From Streptomyces sp. SS1-1 (lineage in GTDB: Bacteria > Actinomycetota > Actinomycetes > Streptomycetales > Streptomycetaceae), in contig NZ_WBXN01000004.1 of the NCBI RefSeq assembly GCF_008973465.1, positions 2,954,501 through 3,018,500 of the forward strand: a DNA stretch of 64,000 nucleotides. Direction: 5' to 3'. Positions 46,843 through 54,860 of this stretch are shown piece by piece (within the stretch, counting starts at the first letter, position 1; each line of letters begins with the position of its first letter). The translations under genes were made by a program, and so were the position numbers. Under the pieces are notes generated by a model that was not told the DNA's origin, searched no databases, and was given only the letters and a program-made list of their open reading frames with translations.

Positions 46843-47050
46843 GGAGGAGCTTTCCGTCCAAAGGGATGGGCAACGCGAAGGGCCCGACACGGGAGACGGG
46901 CCGGGTGTTCCAGCGTACGTCGCCCCGAGGACGGACGCCGGGGCCTGTGGACAACCCGCGATCACCGCTGCGGCTCCCCTGACCGGCCCCGGCCCCCTCA
47001 CCCGCCCCCTCAGGGCCGGGCGCCCCGCCCCCGCCACGTAAAGTCCCCCC

Positions 47051-48502
47051 ATGCCCACCCGCGCCGCCTCCGCGACACCGGACGTCTCCACGGACCCCGC
47101 GATACCGGGAACCGATCCGCGTGCCGGGGAGTCGTCGCCGGCCGGGGCCGGGCGGTGGGACCCCTGGGTGCTGGCCCTCACGCTGTTCGCCGGATACGCC
47201 GTCGTGTCGGTCGGGCGGTACCGCCATCTGGGGCAGCGCTCGTGGGACCTCGGCATCTTCGAGCAGGTCATACGCTCCTACGCGCACCTCCAGGCGCCGG
47301 TCGCGGATCTCAAGGGGCCGGGGTTCAACATCCTCGGCGACCACTTCAGCCCGGTGACCGTGCTGCTCGCGCCGCTCTACCGGCTGTTCCCGTCCTCCGT
47401 CACCCTGCTCGTCGCGCAGGCGGCGCTGTTCGCGCTGTCGGCCGTCCCGGTCGCCCGGGCCGCCGCCCGCCTGCTGGGCCGGGGGCGCGGGCTTGCGGTC
47501 GGCGTCTCCTACGGGCTGTCCTGGGGCATCCAGCAGGCCGTCGACTTCGACTTCCACGAGATCTGCTTCGCCGTGCCGCTGCTCGCGTTCGCGCTGGAGG
47601 CGGTCCTGGCCCGGCGCTGGCGGGCCGCCCTGCTGTGGGCGCTGCCGCTGGTGCTCGTGAAGGAGGACCTGGGGTTCACGCTGAGCGCGCTGGCCGTGGT
47701 CGTCGCCTGGCGGGCGCGCGACGCCTCCCCGCGCGCGGCCCGGTACGCGGTCGGCGTCGCCGCGTTCGGGGCGGTGGCCGTCGCCGTCACGCTGCTGGTG
47801 CTGATACCGGCGTTCAACTCGGCGGGCTCCTACGACTACTGGAACAAGGTGGGCGAATCGGGCGGCGGGGGGCCGCTGGACGGCCTGGACACCAAGCTCC
47901 GCACCCTCGGCTGGATCCTGATACCGACGACCGGGCTGCTCGCCCTGCGCTCCCCGCTGCTGCTCGTGGCGCTGCCCACGATCGGGTGGCGGTTCGTCTC
48001 CTCGTACCCGCAGTACTGGGGTACGGACTGGCACTACAGCGCCGTCCTGATGCCGGTCGCCGCCCTCGCGCTCGTCGACGCCGTGCACACGTCCCGGCAC
48101 AGCCCCCGCCCATGGCTGCGGTCGTACGCCCAGCACCTCCCGGCGGCCGTCGCGGGCGCCTCGCTGGCGCTGACGACCTCGCTGCCGCTGGCCGCCGTGA
48201 CCGAGAGCGAGATCTACCGCAAGCCGGAGCGGGTCACCGCGATCGAGCGGCTGCTCGCCGAGGTCCCGGACGGCGCCTCCGTGGAGGCGAACATCGCCCC
48301 GATCAGCCGCCTCACCTCGCGCTGCCGGGTGTTCTGGGTGAGCAACACCCAGGGCGTCGACCCGGACTACATCGCCCTGGACAACTCCCGCAAGCGCTAC
48401 CGCGACGTCGAGGCGTACGCCCGCACCCTGCACCCCGGCGCCCGGTACGGCGTCCAGGGCACGGCCTACGGGGTCGTCCTGCTGGAGCGCCAGGGCCGGT
48501 GA
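47051..48502 (+). CDS. DUF2079 polytopic membrane protein
   Basis: 483 residues with about ten to twelve membrane helices and the DUF2079 features near the start: SWDLGIFEQVI, FNILGDHFSPV, and later VKEDLGF. The family resembles membrane glycosyltransferases of the GT-C/PMT type and may transfer a lipid-linked sugar. ATG; divergent from mfd. A strong terminator follows. Confidence 0.88.
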   Translation: MPTRAASATPDVSTDPAIPGTDPRAGESSPAGAGRWDPWVLALTLFAGYAVVSVGRYRHLGQRSWDLGIFEQVIRSYAHLQAPVADLKGPGFNILGDHFSPVTVLLAPLYRLFPSSVTLLVAQAALFALSAVPVARAAARLLGRGRGLAVGVSYGLSWGIQQAVDFDFHEICFAVPLLAFALEAVLARRWRAALLWALPLVLVKEDLGFTLSALAVVVAWRARDASPRAARYAVGVAAFGAVAVAVTLLVLIPAFNSAGSYDYWNKVGESGGGGPLDGLDTKLRTLGWILIPTTGLLALRSPLLLVALPTIGWRFVSSYPQYWGTDWHYSAVLMPVAALALVDAVHTSRHSPRPWLRSYAQHLPAAVAGASLALTTSLPLAAVTESEIYRKPERVTAIERLLAEVPDGASVEANIAPISRLTSRCRVFWVSNTQGVDPDYIALDNSRKRYRDVEAYARTLHPGARYGVQGTAYGVVLLERQGR

Positions 48503-48511
48503 GACGAGCGG

Positions 48512-48547
48512 CGGCCCGGCCGGGAGGGTGTCCCCTCCCGGCCGGGC
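48512..48547. terminator. Bidirectional terminator hairpin
   Basis: GGCCCGGCCGGGAGGG (48512-48527) and CCCTCCCGGCCGGGCC (48532-48547) form a perfect 16-base stem with a 4-base loop between convergent genes. Confidence 0.85.
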
Positions 48548-48581
48548 CGGGCCCGTCCCCCGCAACCCCCGTGTGCGGTGG

Positions 48582-51152
48582 CTACTCGGTCGCGATGGCG
48601 TTGAGCACGTTCATCCGGCCCGCCCGGAACGCCGGCACGAGGGCGGCGAACAGGCCCACGAAGGCCGAGCCGACGAACACCCCGGCGATCGTCCCCCACG
48701 GGATCTCGAGGACGTCCAGGCCCTCCAGGGCGAGCAGCCGCTGGGCGGTCGCACCCCAGCCCATGCCCAGTCCGAGGCCCAGCAGGGCGCCGAAGAGGGC
48801 GATCACCACGGACTCCATGCGGATCATGCGGCGCAGCTGCCGGCGGGAGAGGCCGATGGCGCGCAGCAGGCCGATCTCCCGGGTCCGCTCGACCACCGAC
48901 AGCGCCAGCGTGTTCACCACGCCGAGGACCGCCACGATGATCGCCAGGGCCAGCAGGCCGTAGACCATGTTCAGGAGCTGGCCGACCTGGTCCTTCAGCT
49001 CCTCCTTGTAGTCGGTCTGGTCGCGGACCTGGTACTGCGGGTACGGGTCGAGCGCCTTCTTCAGGGCGGCGTACGCGACGTCCTGCTTGCCGTCCTCCGC
49101 CTTGGCGAACATGATCACGTTCTGCGGGACGCGGTCCGCCGGCAGGTACTTCCGCAGGGTGTCGATGCTCAGGTACCGGGCGCCCTGGTCGATGGCGGTG
49201 TCGTCGTCGGTGATGGCGGCGACCTTCAGCTTCGCCGTCTCACCGCCCTTGAAGGCGACGGTGATCGTGTCGCCGACGCGCACGCCGTGCTTCTTCGCGT
49301 AGTCGCTGCCGACGGACATGGCGTCCTTGCCGTAGGCGGCGGACAGGGTGCCCTGCGTCGTCGTACGGCGCAGGTCCTCGGCGTACGTCGGGTCGGCGGC
49401 CGTGACCCCGGAGTCGTCGGTCCTGCCGTCCGGCGAGGTCAGGGTGGCGTCGACGCTCTTGTAGCGGGTGACGTGGGCGAGGCCCGGCGTGTCCTCCATG
49501 GCCTTCTCGGCCTGCGGGACGATCGGCTGCTGCTGGCTCTGCACGATGAAGTCCGCGCCGACCGACTTGTCGAGCTCGCTCGTCGCCGAGGCGACCATCG
49601 AGGAGCCGACCACCGACAGGCACGCCACCAGGGCGAGGCCGATCATCAGGGCGGCACCGGTGGCGCCGGTGCGGCGCGGGTTGCGCAGGGCGTTGCGCTC
49701 GGCCATGCGGCCCACGGGCCCGAACGCCCGCAGCAGCACCGCGCTGATCACCCGGACCACACCGCCCGCGAGGAGCGGGCCGATGACGACGAAGCCGATC
49801 AGGGACAGCACCACACCGCCGCCCAGCATCAGCGCGCCGTCGCTCGCCTTGTCGGCGGTGGCCGCCGCGTACAGGGCGGCCGCGCCGGCGCCGGTGAGCA
49901 CCAGGCCGATCAGGCCGCGCACCCGGCCGGCCCGGCCGTCGGCCGGGGTGCCGGCGTCGCGCAGGGCGGCCATCGGGGAGACCTTCCCGGCGCGGCGGGC
50001 CGGCAGGTAGGCGGCCAGCACCGTGACCACGACACCGAGGATCAGGCCGACCACCGGGGTCGTCGTCTTCACCGTGAGGTCGTCGGTGGACAGGTTCATC
50101 CCGGCCATCGACATCAGCTTCATCAGGCCGACGGCGATCCCGACGCCCGCGCCGACGCCGAGGACGGAGCCGACGAAGCCGAGCAGCAGCGCCTCCACCA
50201 GCACCGACCGGTTGACCTGGCGGCGCGAGGAGCCGATGGCCCGCATCAGGCCGATCTCCCGGGTGCGCTGGGCGACCAGCATCGAGAAGGTGTTGATGAT
50301 CAGGAAGATGCCCACCAGGAACGCGATCCCGGCGAAGCCGAGCATGGCGTACTTGATGATGTCCATGAACTCGCCGACGTCCTTGCGGTTCTCGTCGGCG
50401 TTCTCCTTGGCCGTCTGGATCTTGTACGAGCCGTCCAGGGCCTGGGCCACGTTCCGCTTGAGCTGGGTGTCGCTCACGCCGTCCGCGGCGGTGACGGAGA
50501 CCTGGGTGAAGCGGCCGGTGGCGCCGAGCAGGGCACGCTGGCTGGTCTCGGTGTCGAAGTAGACGACGGCCGCGCCCGGGTTGGTCACCTTCCAGGAGGC
50601 GATGCCGACGATCTTCGCGCGGATGTCGCCGGTGGCGGCGATGGTGCGCAGCTCGTCACCGAGCTTCAGGTCGTGCTTGTCGGCGGTGTCGGCGTCGACC
50701 ATCACCTCGGTGGGGCCGCGCGGGGCGTGCCCGGAGGTGATCTCCATGGACCGCAGGTCGTTCTCGGTCCAGTTGCCGGCGAGGGTGGGCGCCCCGGTGG
50801 ACGACCCCATGTTCTTGTTGTCGGCGTTCACGACGGTCACGTTCATCGACGTGACCGCGCCCTCCGCCTTCTTGACGCCCTCGGCCGAGGCGACCTGCTC
50901 GACGACCGACGCCGGCAGCGAGGCGGGCCGGCCGGTGCCGGCGCCGTCGTCCTCGTCCTCGGCGTCCTTCGGGCTGACGCTGACGTCGGAGGAGGTGACC
51001 GCGAAGAGCTTGTCGAAGGTGGTGTTCATCGTGTCGGTGAACACGAGCGTGCCGCACACGAACGCCACGGACAGCAGGACCGCCACCGCGGACAGCGCCA
51101 TCCGGCCCTTGTGCGCGAAGAAGTTGCGCAGCGAGGTCTTCACGACGGTCAT
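48582..51152 (-). CDS. FtsX/MacB-type ABC permease
   Basis: 856 residues with the same two-FtsX layout as the permease at 19580-22114: N-terminal helix, extracellular domain, FtsX unit (QRTREIGLMRAIGSSRRQ), central helices, second extracellular domain, C-terminal FtsX unit (ERTREIGLLRAIGLSRRQ). The ATG overlaps the ATPase stop (ATGA). Clear paralogue of the first system; substrate unknown. Confidence 0.93.
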   Translation of the reverse strand: MTVVKTSLRNFFAHKGRMALSAVAVLLSVAFVCGTLVFTDTMNTTFDKLFAVTSSDVSVSPKDAEDEDDGAGTGRPASLPASVVEQVASAEGVKKAEGAVTSMNVTVVNADNKNMGSSTGAPTLAGNWTENDLRSMEITSGHAPRGPTEVMVDADTADKHDLKLGDELRTIAATGDIRAKIVGIASWKVTNPGAAVVYFDTETSQRALLGATGRFTQVSVTAADGVSDTQLKRNVAQALDGSYKIQTAKENADENRKDVGEFMDIIKYAMLGFAGIAFLVGIFLIINTFSMLVAQRTREIGLMRAIGSSRRQVNRSVLVEALLLGFVGSVLGVGAGVGIAVGLMKLMSMAGMNLSTDDLTVKTTTPVVGLILGVVVTVLAAYLPARRAGKVSPMAALRDAGTPADGRAGRVRGLIGLVLTGAGAAALYAAATADKASDGALMLGGGVVLSLIGFVVIGPLLAGGVVRVISAVLLRAFGPVGRMAERNALRNPRRTGATGAALMIGLALVACLSVVGSSMVASATSELDKSVGADFIVQSQQQPIVPQAEKAMEDTPGLAHVTRYKSVDATLTSPDGRTDDSGVTAADPTYAEDLRRTTTQGTLSAAYGKDAMSVGSDYAKKHGVRVGDTITVAFKGGETAKLKVAAITDDDTAIDQGARYLSIDTLRKYLPADRVPQNVIMFAKAEDGKQDVAYAALKKALDPYPQYQVRDQTDYKEELKDQVGQLLNMVYGLLALAIIVAVLGVVNTLALSVVERTREIGLLRAIGLSRRQLRRMIRMESVVIALFGALLGLGLGMGWGATAQRLLALEGLDVLEIPWGTIAGVFVGSAFVGLFAALVPAFRAGRMNVLNAIATE

Positions 51153-51937
51153 GACGTGCGCCCCCGGGCGTCGAAGTCCTTCATGCGGTCGAGGACGGCC
51201 TCCGCCGTCGGCTTGTGCATCTCGTCGACGATGCGTCCGTCGGCGAGGTACAGCACCCGGTCCGCGTAGGAGGCGGCGACCGGGTCGTGGGTGACCATCA
51301 CGATGGTCTGGCCCAGCTCGTCCACGGACGTGCGCAGGAAGCCGAGGACCTCGGCGCCGGCGCGGGAGTCCAGGTTGCCGGTGGGCTCGTCACCGAAGAT
51401 GATCTCCGGCCGGGCGGCGAGGGCGCGGGCGACCGCGACCCGCTGCTGCTGGCCGCCGGAGAGCTGCGTCGGCCGGTGCTTGAGCCGGTCGGACAGGCCG
51501 ACGGTGTCCACGACCCGCCCGAGCCACGCCTTGTCCGGCTTGCGGCCGGCGATGTCCATCGGCAGCGTGATGTTCTCCAGGGCGTTCAGTGTGGGCAGCA
51601 GGTTGAACGCCTGGAAGATGAACCCGATGCGGTCGCGCCGCAGTTGGGTGAGCTTCTTGTCCTTCAGACCGGTGATCTCGGTCTCGTCCAGGTAAATCTG
51701 CCCGCTGGTGACGGTGTCGAGCCCGGCGAGGCAGTGCATCAGGGTGGACTTGCCGGACCCCGAGGGGCCCATGATCGCGGTGAACTGCCCACGGGCGATG
51801 TCCACGTCCACGTGGTCCAGGGCGACGACGCGGGTCTCCCCCGACCCGTACGCCTTCACGACCTGCCGCGCCCGCGCGGCAACGGCCGTACGCCCTCCAG
51901 TACCCCCGTGCCTGGGAATGGTCACAGCCGAAGTCAC
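51149..51937 (-). CDS. ABC transporter ATP-binding protein (MacB/LolD type)
   Basis: 262 residues: GPSGSGKST Walker [11 protein letters not shown] signature, [13 protein letters not shown]alker B and VTHDP. Very similar to the ATPase at 18810-19580, including matching ends (YADRV...DGRIVDEM...GRTS). GTG start with AGGAGA upstream. First gene of the operon with the permease. A repeat element upstream may bind a response regulator. Confidence 0.95.
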   Translation of the reverse strand: MTSAVTIPRHGGTGGRTAVAARARQVVKAYGSGETRVVALDHVDVDIARGQFTAIMGPSGSGKSTLMHCLAGLDTVTSGQIYLDETEITGLKDKKLTQLRRDRIGFIFQAFNLLPTLNALENITLPMDIAGRKPDKAWLGRVVDTVGLSDRLKHRPTQLSGGQQQRVAVARALAARPEIIFGDEPTGNLDSRAGAEVLGFLRTSVDELGQTIVMVTHDPVAASYADRVLYLADGRIVDEMHKPTAEAVLDRMKDFDARGRTS

Positions 51938-52304
51938 GGTATGTCTCCTAAGTCGGTCAGCAGGCGCGTCACGCCATCTCGGTACGGCGTTCAGTCTCGG
52001 GTCGGGAGGGGGTCCGGCGCGCTGGTGCCCGGCCCCGTCTTCTGCGGGGGAAAACCCCACCCCCACCGGTTCGGTCAGCCACCCCCCGGCGGCGTAAAGC
52101 CAGGTTAAGGACGCGGCCCCCGCCCTCTCGTCCTCCGCCGGTACCAACCCTCCCCGAGACCTGGTACGGAGGTACCCCTAGGGGCTCTCCCCCTCGGGGT
52201 GGAGGCCGTGTCAGGGTCGCTGCGCCCTTCGGCGCACCCAGCCTCCACCCTCCCGCCGCGTGAGGGTCAAGCGGGAAGCCGCCCCGGCGGTACCGGGACG
52301 GGCC
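51938..52304. other. 367-base non-coding region between ABC operon and hydrolase
   Basis: Direct repeats CTTTAC/CTTAAC (minus strand; plus 52094-52099 and 52104-52109, 10 bases apart) resemble an OmpR-family response-regulator site upstream of the ABC operon. GGTAC/GTACC arms lie near 52163-52177. The hydrolase terminator occupies 52197-52250. No gene seen. Confidence 0.45.
52197..52250 (-). terminator. Composite hairpin downstream of the secreted hydrolase
   Basis: GGGTGGAGGC (52197-52206) pairs with GCCTCCACCC (52241-52250); inside it TGCGCC/GGCGCA (52221-52236) forms a second stem. Likely the terminator of the hydrolase gene. Confidence 0.65.
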
Positions 52305-53471
52305 TCAGGGACGGCGGACGGAGATCTCCGGGTACGCCGGTGACGGGCCGTCGAGCAGCGGTCGCGGCAGGCCCTTGAGGTGCCGGTCGAAGAAGGCGGC
52401 GACGTACGCGCGCGTGAGGTGCGCTCCCCGCGCGTAGGGCAGCGCGGCGGTGTCGGGGATGCCGGCCAGTTCCCCGAGCAGCGGCACGTCGGTGAACGAC
52501 CCGTGGTCCGCGCCGGCGACGGTCGTCCACCGCTTCCAGCCGTCCAGTGAGACCCAGGCGTCGTCCCATGTCCGGTCCGCCGTACGGTCCGTGGCCCCGA
52601 ACATCAGGAACGGCCGCCCGTCGAGGCCGCCGGCGGGCACCGGGGAGAAGAAGGTGCCGTCCATGTTCACGCCGGCCCGCACCCGCGCGTCGGCGGCCAT
52701 CGTGGCGGCGGCCGCGTCCCCGCCGATGGAGTGCCCGCCCATGCCGACCCGGCGGGCGTCGATCACGCGCGCGTGCCGCCACGCGGGGCGCGGCCCGGTG
52801 AGCCGGTCGAGCACGAAGGAGACGTCCACGGCCCGGCTCTCGGCGACGGCCCGCATCCCGCCCTCCGGAGGCTCCTCGCACAGGACGCACGGCAGGGTCC
52901 GCCCGTCGGGCAGCGTCGTACCGGCGTTCTCGTACGGATGGTCGACCAGCGCGACGACGTACCCCCGACTCGCCAGGTCGTCGGCGAGACCGGTGAGCGT
53001 CGAACGCGGGAACGAGAAGCCCGGCGACAGCACGACGAGCGGGAACCTGCCGGACGCGGGCCGCGCCCCGGTGTGCGCCCAGGTCCGTACCCCGCTGATG
53101 ACCTCGGGCGGGACGGCTGCCCCGGACGCCCGCAGCCGGATCAGGTGCCGGGCCTCGTCGAGCGTCATGTACGGCGCCGTCGGCCCGCCCGTGCCCCGGC
53201 GGGCCGGGTAGGACAGGGACACCATCAGCTGCCGTGGCCCGGCGGAGGGCACCCACGGGTCGGGACGGCCGGTGTCCACGAGGTGCAGGGTGTCGCGGCC
53301 GACGGCGTACGGTCCGGTCGGGCGGGGCAGTTGGGCCGGCGCGGAGTGCGCGGCGGACGCGGCGGGTGCGGCGGGTGCGGCCGGGTCCGCGGCGGCGGCC
53401 GGCAGGGCGAAGGCAGGACCGAGGACGAGCGCGACGGCCGCCGCGATCGGTAACAGGCGTGATCGGGTCAT
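52305..53471 (-). CDS. Secreted alpha/beta hydrolase with an early TTA codon
   Basis: 388 residues: signal peptide (about 1-28, ending PAAAA), then an Ala/Pro-rich stretch and an alpha/beta hydrolase of the platelet-activating-factor acetylhydrolase/dienelactone type: LVVLSPGF, nucleophile elbow GMGGHSIGGD, ADHGSF with a likely catalytic His. It probably cleaves lipid or polyester bonds outside the cell. Codon 7 (53453-53451) is TTA, so translation requires bldA tRNA. ATG start. Confidence 0.85.
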   Translation of the reverse strand: MTRSRLLPIAAAVALVLGPAFALPAAAADPAAPAAPAASAAHSAPAQLPRPTGPYAVGRDTLHLVDTGRPDPWVPSAGPRQLMVSLSYPARRGTGGPTAPYMTLDEARHLIRLRASGAAVPPEVISGVRTWAHTGARPASGRFPLVVLSPGFSFPRSTLTGLADDLASRGYVVALVDHPYENAGTTLPDGRTLPCVLCEEPPEGGMRAVAESRAVDVSFVLDRLTGPRPAWRHARVIDARRVGMGGHSIGGDAAAATMAADARVRAGVNMDGTFFSPVPAGGLDGRPFLMFGATDRTADRTWDDAWVSLDGWKRWTTVAGADHGSFTDVPLLGELAGIPDTAALPYARGAHLTRAYVAAFFDRHLKGLPRPLLDGPSPAYPEISVRRP

Positions 53472-53531
53472 GCGGTGGACGCTATGCCGGGCACCCCCGG
53501 CGGGGCGTCCACCGCAGGCCGTACCCGCGTC

Positions 53532-53762
53532 CTACCCGGGTCGGACGCACCGGGGGCACCGGCAGGGCGGGAAGCGGCCCGCGAGGTCGAAGGGCGTGTC
53601 CTTGCGGGACGGCTGGTACGTCACCCTCGGTCCCCAGGTCCGCCCGCCGTCCCGGGAGACACGCAGCGTGAGCGCGGGCCCGGGCACCTCCTCGAACGGG
53701 TCTTTCTCCTGCTCAGCCTGTTCCACGTCGTCACCTTTCACTTTCCGTGCCGTCTCCGACAC
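53532..53762 (-). CDS. Small hypothetical protein with CxCPxC tail
   Basis: 76 residues: acidic N-terminal half, LTLRVSRDGGRTWGPRVTYQ strand region, and a C-terminal PCRCPRC cluster that could bind metal. GTG start (an in-frame GTG at the VKGDD residue is possible). Divergent from the XRE gene of the WhiJ-type pair. No family recognised. Confidence 0.58.
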   Translation of the reverse strand: MSETARKVKGDDVEQAEQEKDPFEEVPGPALTLRVSRDGGRTWGPRVTYQPSRKDTPFDLAGRFPPCRCPRCVRPG

Positions 53763-53839
53763 ACGGTGACGTCACCGTGGGTACGCTCGGAAGGTGGCTC
53801 AGTGTGACAACGGAGTCCGCACGGAGGGGAGTTGCCGGG

Positions 53840-54679
53840 GTGGCCATCGAGGACAATCCGCGTTCGCGGGAGCAGTACGGCGCGGAGCTGAAGCGGCGCC
53901 GGGAGGCGGCGGGGCTGACACAGGAGGAGCTGAGCCAGCGGGCGGTGATGTCGCGGACGCATATCGCGCACATCGAGGGCGGTCGCCGCAGACCGGATGC
54001 CGAGGACGCCCGGCGGCTGGACCAAGTGCTGGGTACGGACGGCTTCTTCGAGAACTTCTTGCCGGTACTGGACGGCCGCAAGGTGGCGGAACACTTCAAA
54101 GGTGCCGCCGAGTTCGAGGGGCAGGCCACCGAGATCCGGCTGTACGCGCCGAAGTTGGTGCCCGGCGTCCTCCAGACGCCCGCGTACGCGCGCGAGGTGC
54201 TCAGTTCCGGTGCCACGCAGAGGAGCGACGAGCAACGTGACGCGTTGCTCGTCACACGGCTCCAGCGCGGACGCATCCTCGACGATCCCGGCACCCCGAC
54301 CGTATGGGCGGTGTTCGACGAGGCCGTGCTGCGACGACCGATCGGAGGGCCCGCCGTGATGGCGGAACAGCTCCGGCACATCCTGTCGCTCGGAGAGACC
54401 CGGCGCATCCGTGTGCACGTCCTGCCCTTCGCGGCCGGATATCACGCGCTGCTGGAGGGCTTCGTCTCCCTGATGTGGTTCGAGGACCTGCCGCCCGTCG
54501 CCTACGTGGAAGGCCTGAGGAACGGCCGCGTCTGGGAACTGCCGTCCGTGGTCCGCGAATGCCAGGTGGCCTACGATCACGCGCTGGGCGACGCGTTGTC
54601 GCACCGGGCATCTCTGGCCCTCCTCAGGTCTGCCGCGGAGGATTACGAGCATGAAGCGCACCGAGCACCGCATCCCTGA
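53840..54679 (+). CDS. XRE-family regulator with DUF5753 (WhiJ/BldB-type)
   Basis: 279 residues: helix-turn-helix (about 10-75, YGAELKRRREAAGLTQEELS, MSRTHIAHIEGGRRRP) and a DUF5753 domain (about 95-275). Such proteins are numerous in Streptomyces, pair with a DUF397 protein and include WhiJ-like developmental regulators. The GTG at 53840 is chosen for GGAGGGGAG upstream; earlier in-frame starts back to 53747 are possible. Overlaps the DUF397 gene by 29 bases. Confidence 0.9.
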   Translation: MAIEDNPRSREQYGAELKRRREAAGLTQEELSQRAVMSRTHIAHIEGGRRRPDAEDARRLDQVLGTDGFFENFLPVLDGRKVAEHFKGAAEFEGQATEIRLYAPKLVPGVLQTPAYAREVLSSGATQRSDEQRDALLVTRLQRGRILDDPGTPTVWAVFDEAVLRRPIGGPAVMAEQLRHILSLGETRRIRVHVLPFAAGYHALLEGFVSLMWFEDLPPVAYVEGLRNGRVWELPSVVRECQVAYDHALGDALSHRASLALLRSAAEDYEHEAHRAPHP

Positions 54680-54860
54680 CGCCTCCGTCCTGACCTCGTG
54701 GCGCAAGTCGAGCCATAGCGGCGGGGACAGCGGCGACTGCCTCGAAGTCGCCGACACGGCACCCTCTTCCGTCCCCGTCCGTGACAGCAAACGCCCCACC
54801 GGCCCGGCGCTCGTCTTCTCCGCGTCCGCCTGGACCGCGTTCATCCAGCAGGTCGGCTAA
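54651..54860 (+). CDS. DUF397 small protein
   Basis: 69 residues with the DUF397 pattern: WRKSSHSGGDSGDCLEVAD, VPVRDSKRPTGPALVFSASAW. It partners the overlapping XRE/DUF5753 regulator; related pairs control development. Its TAA stop overlaps the TAG stop of the converging conflict-operon gene (shared bases 54858-54859). Confidence 0.92.
   Translation: MKRTEHRIPDASVLTSWRKSSHSGGDSGDCLEVADTAPSSVPVRDSKRPTGPALVFSASAWTAFIQQVG

Noticed and set aside
43423..48963. Very long open frame (1846 codons) opposite mfd and into the next genes
   Set aside because: GC-rich antisense shadow: Val/Leu/Gly/Asp-rich translation with no domain, covering clearly real mfd and DUF2079 genes.
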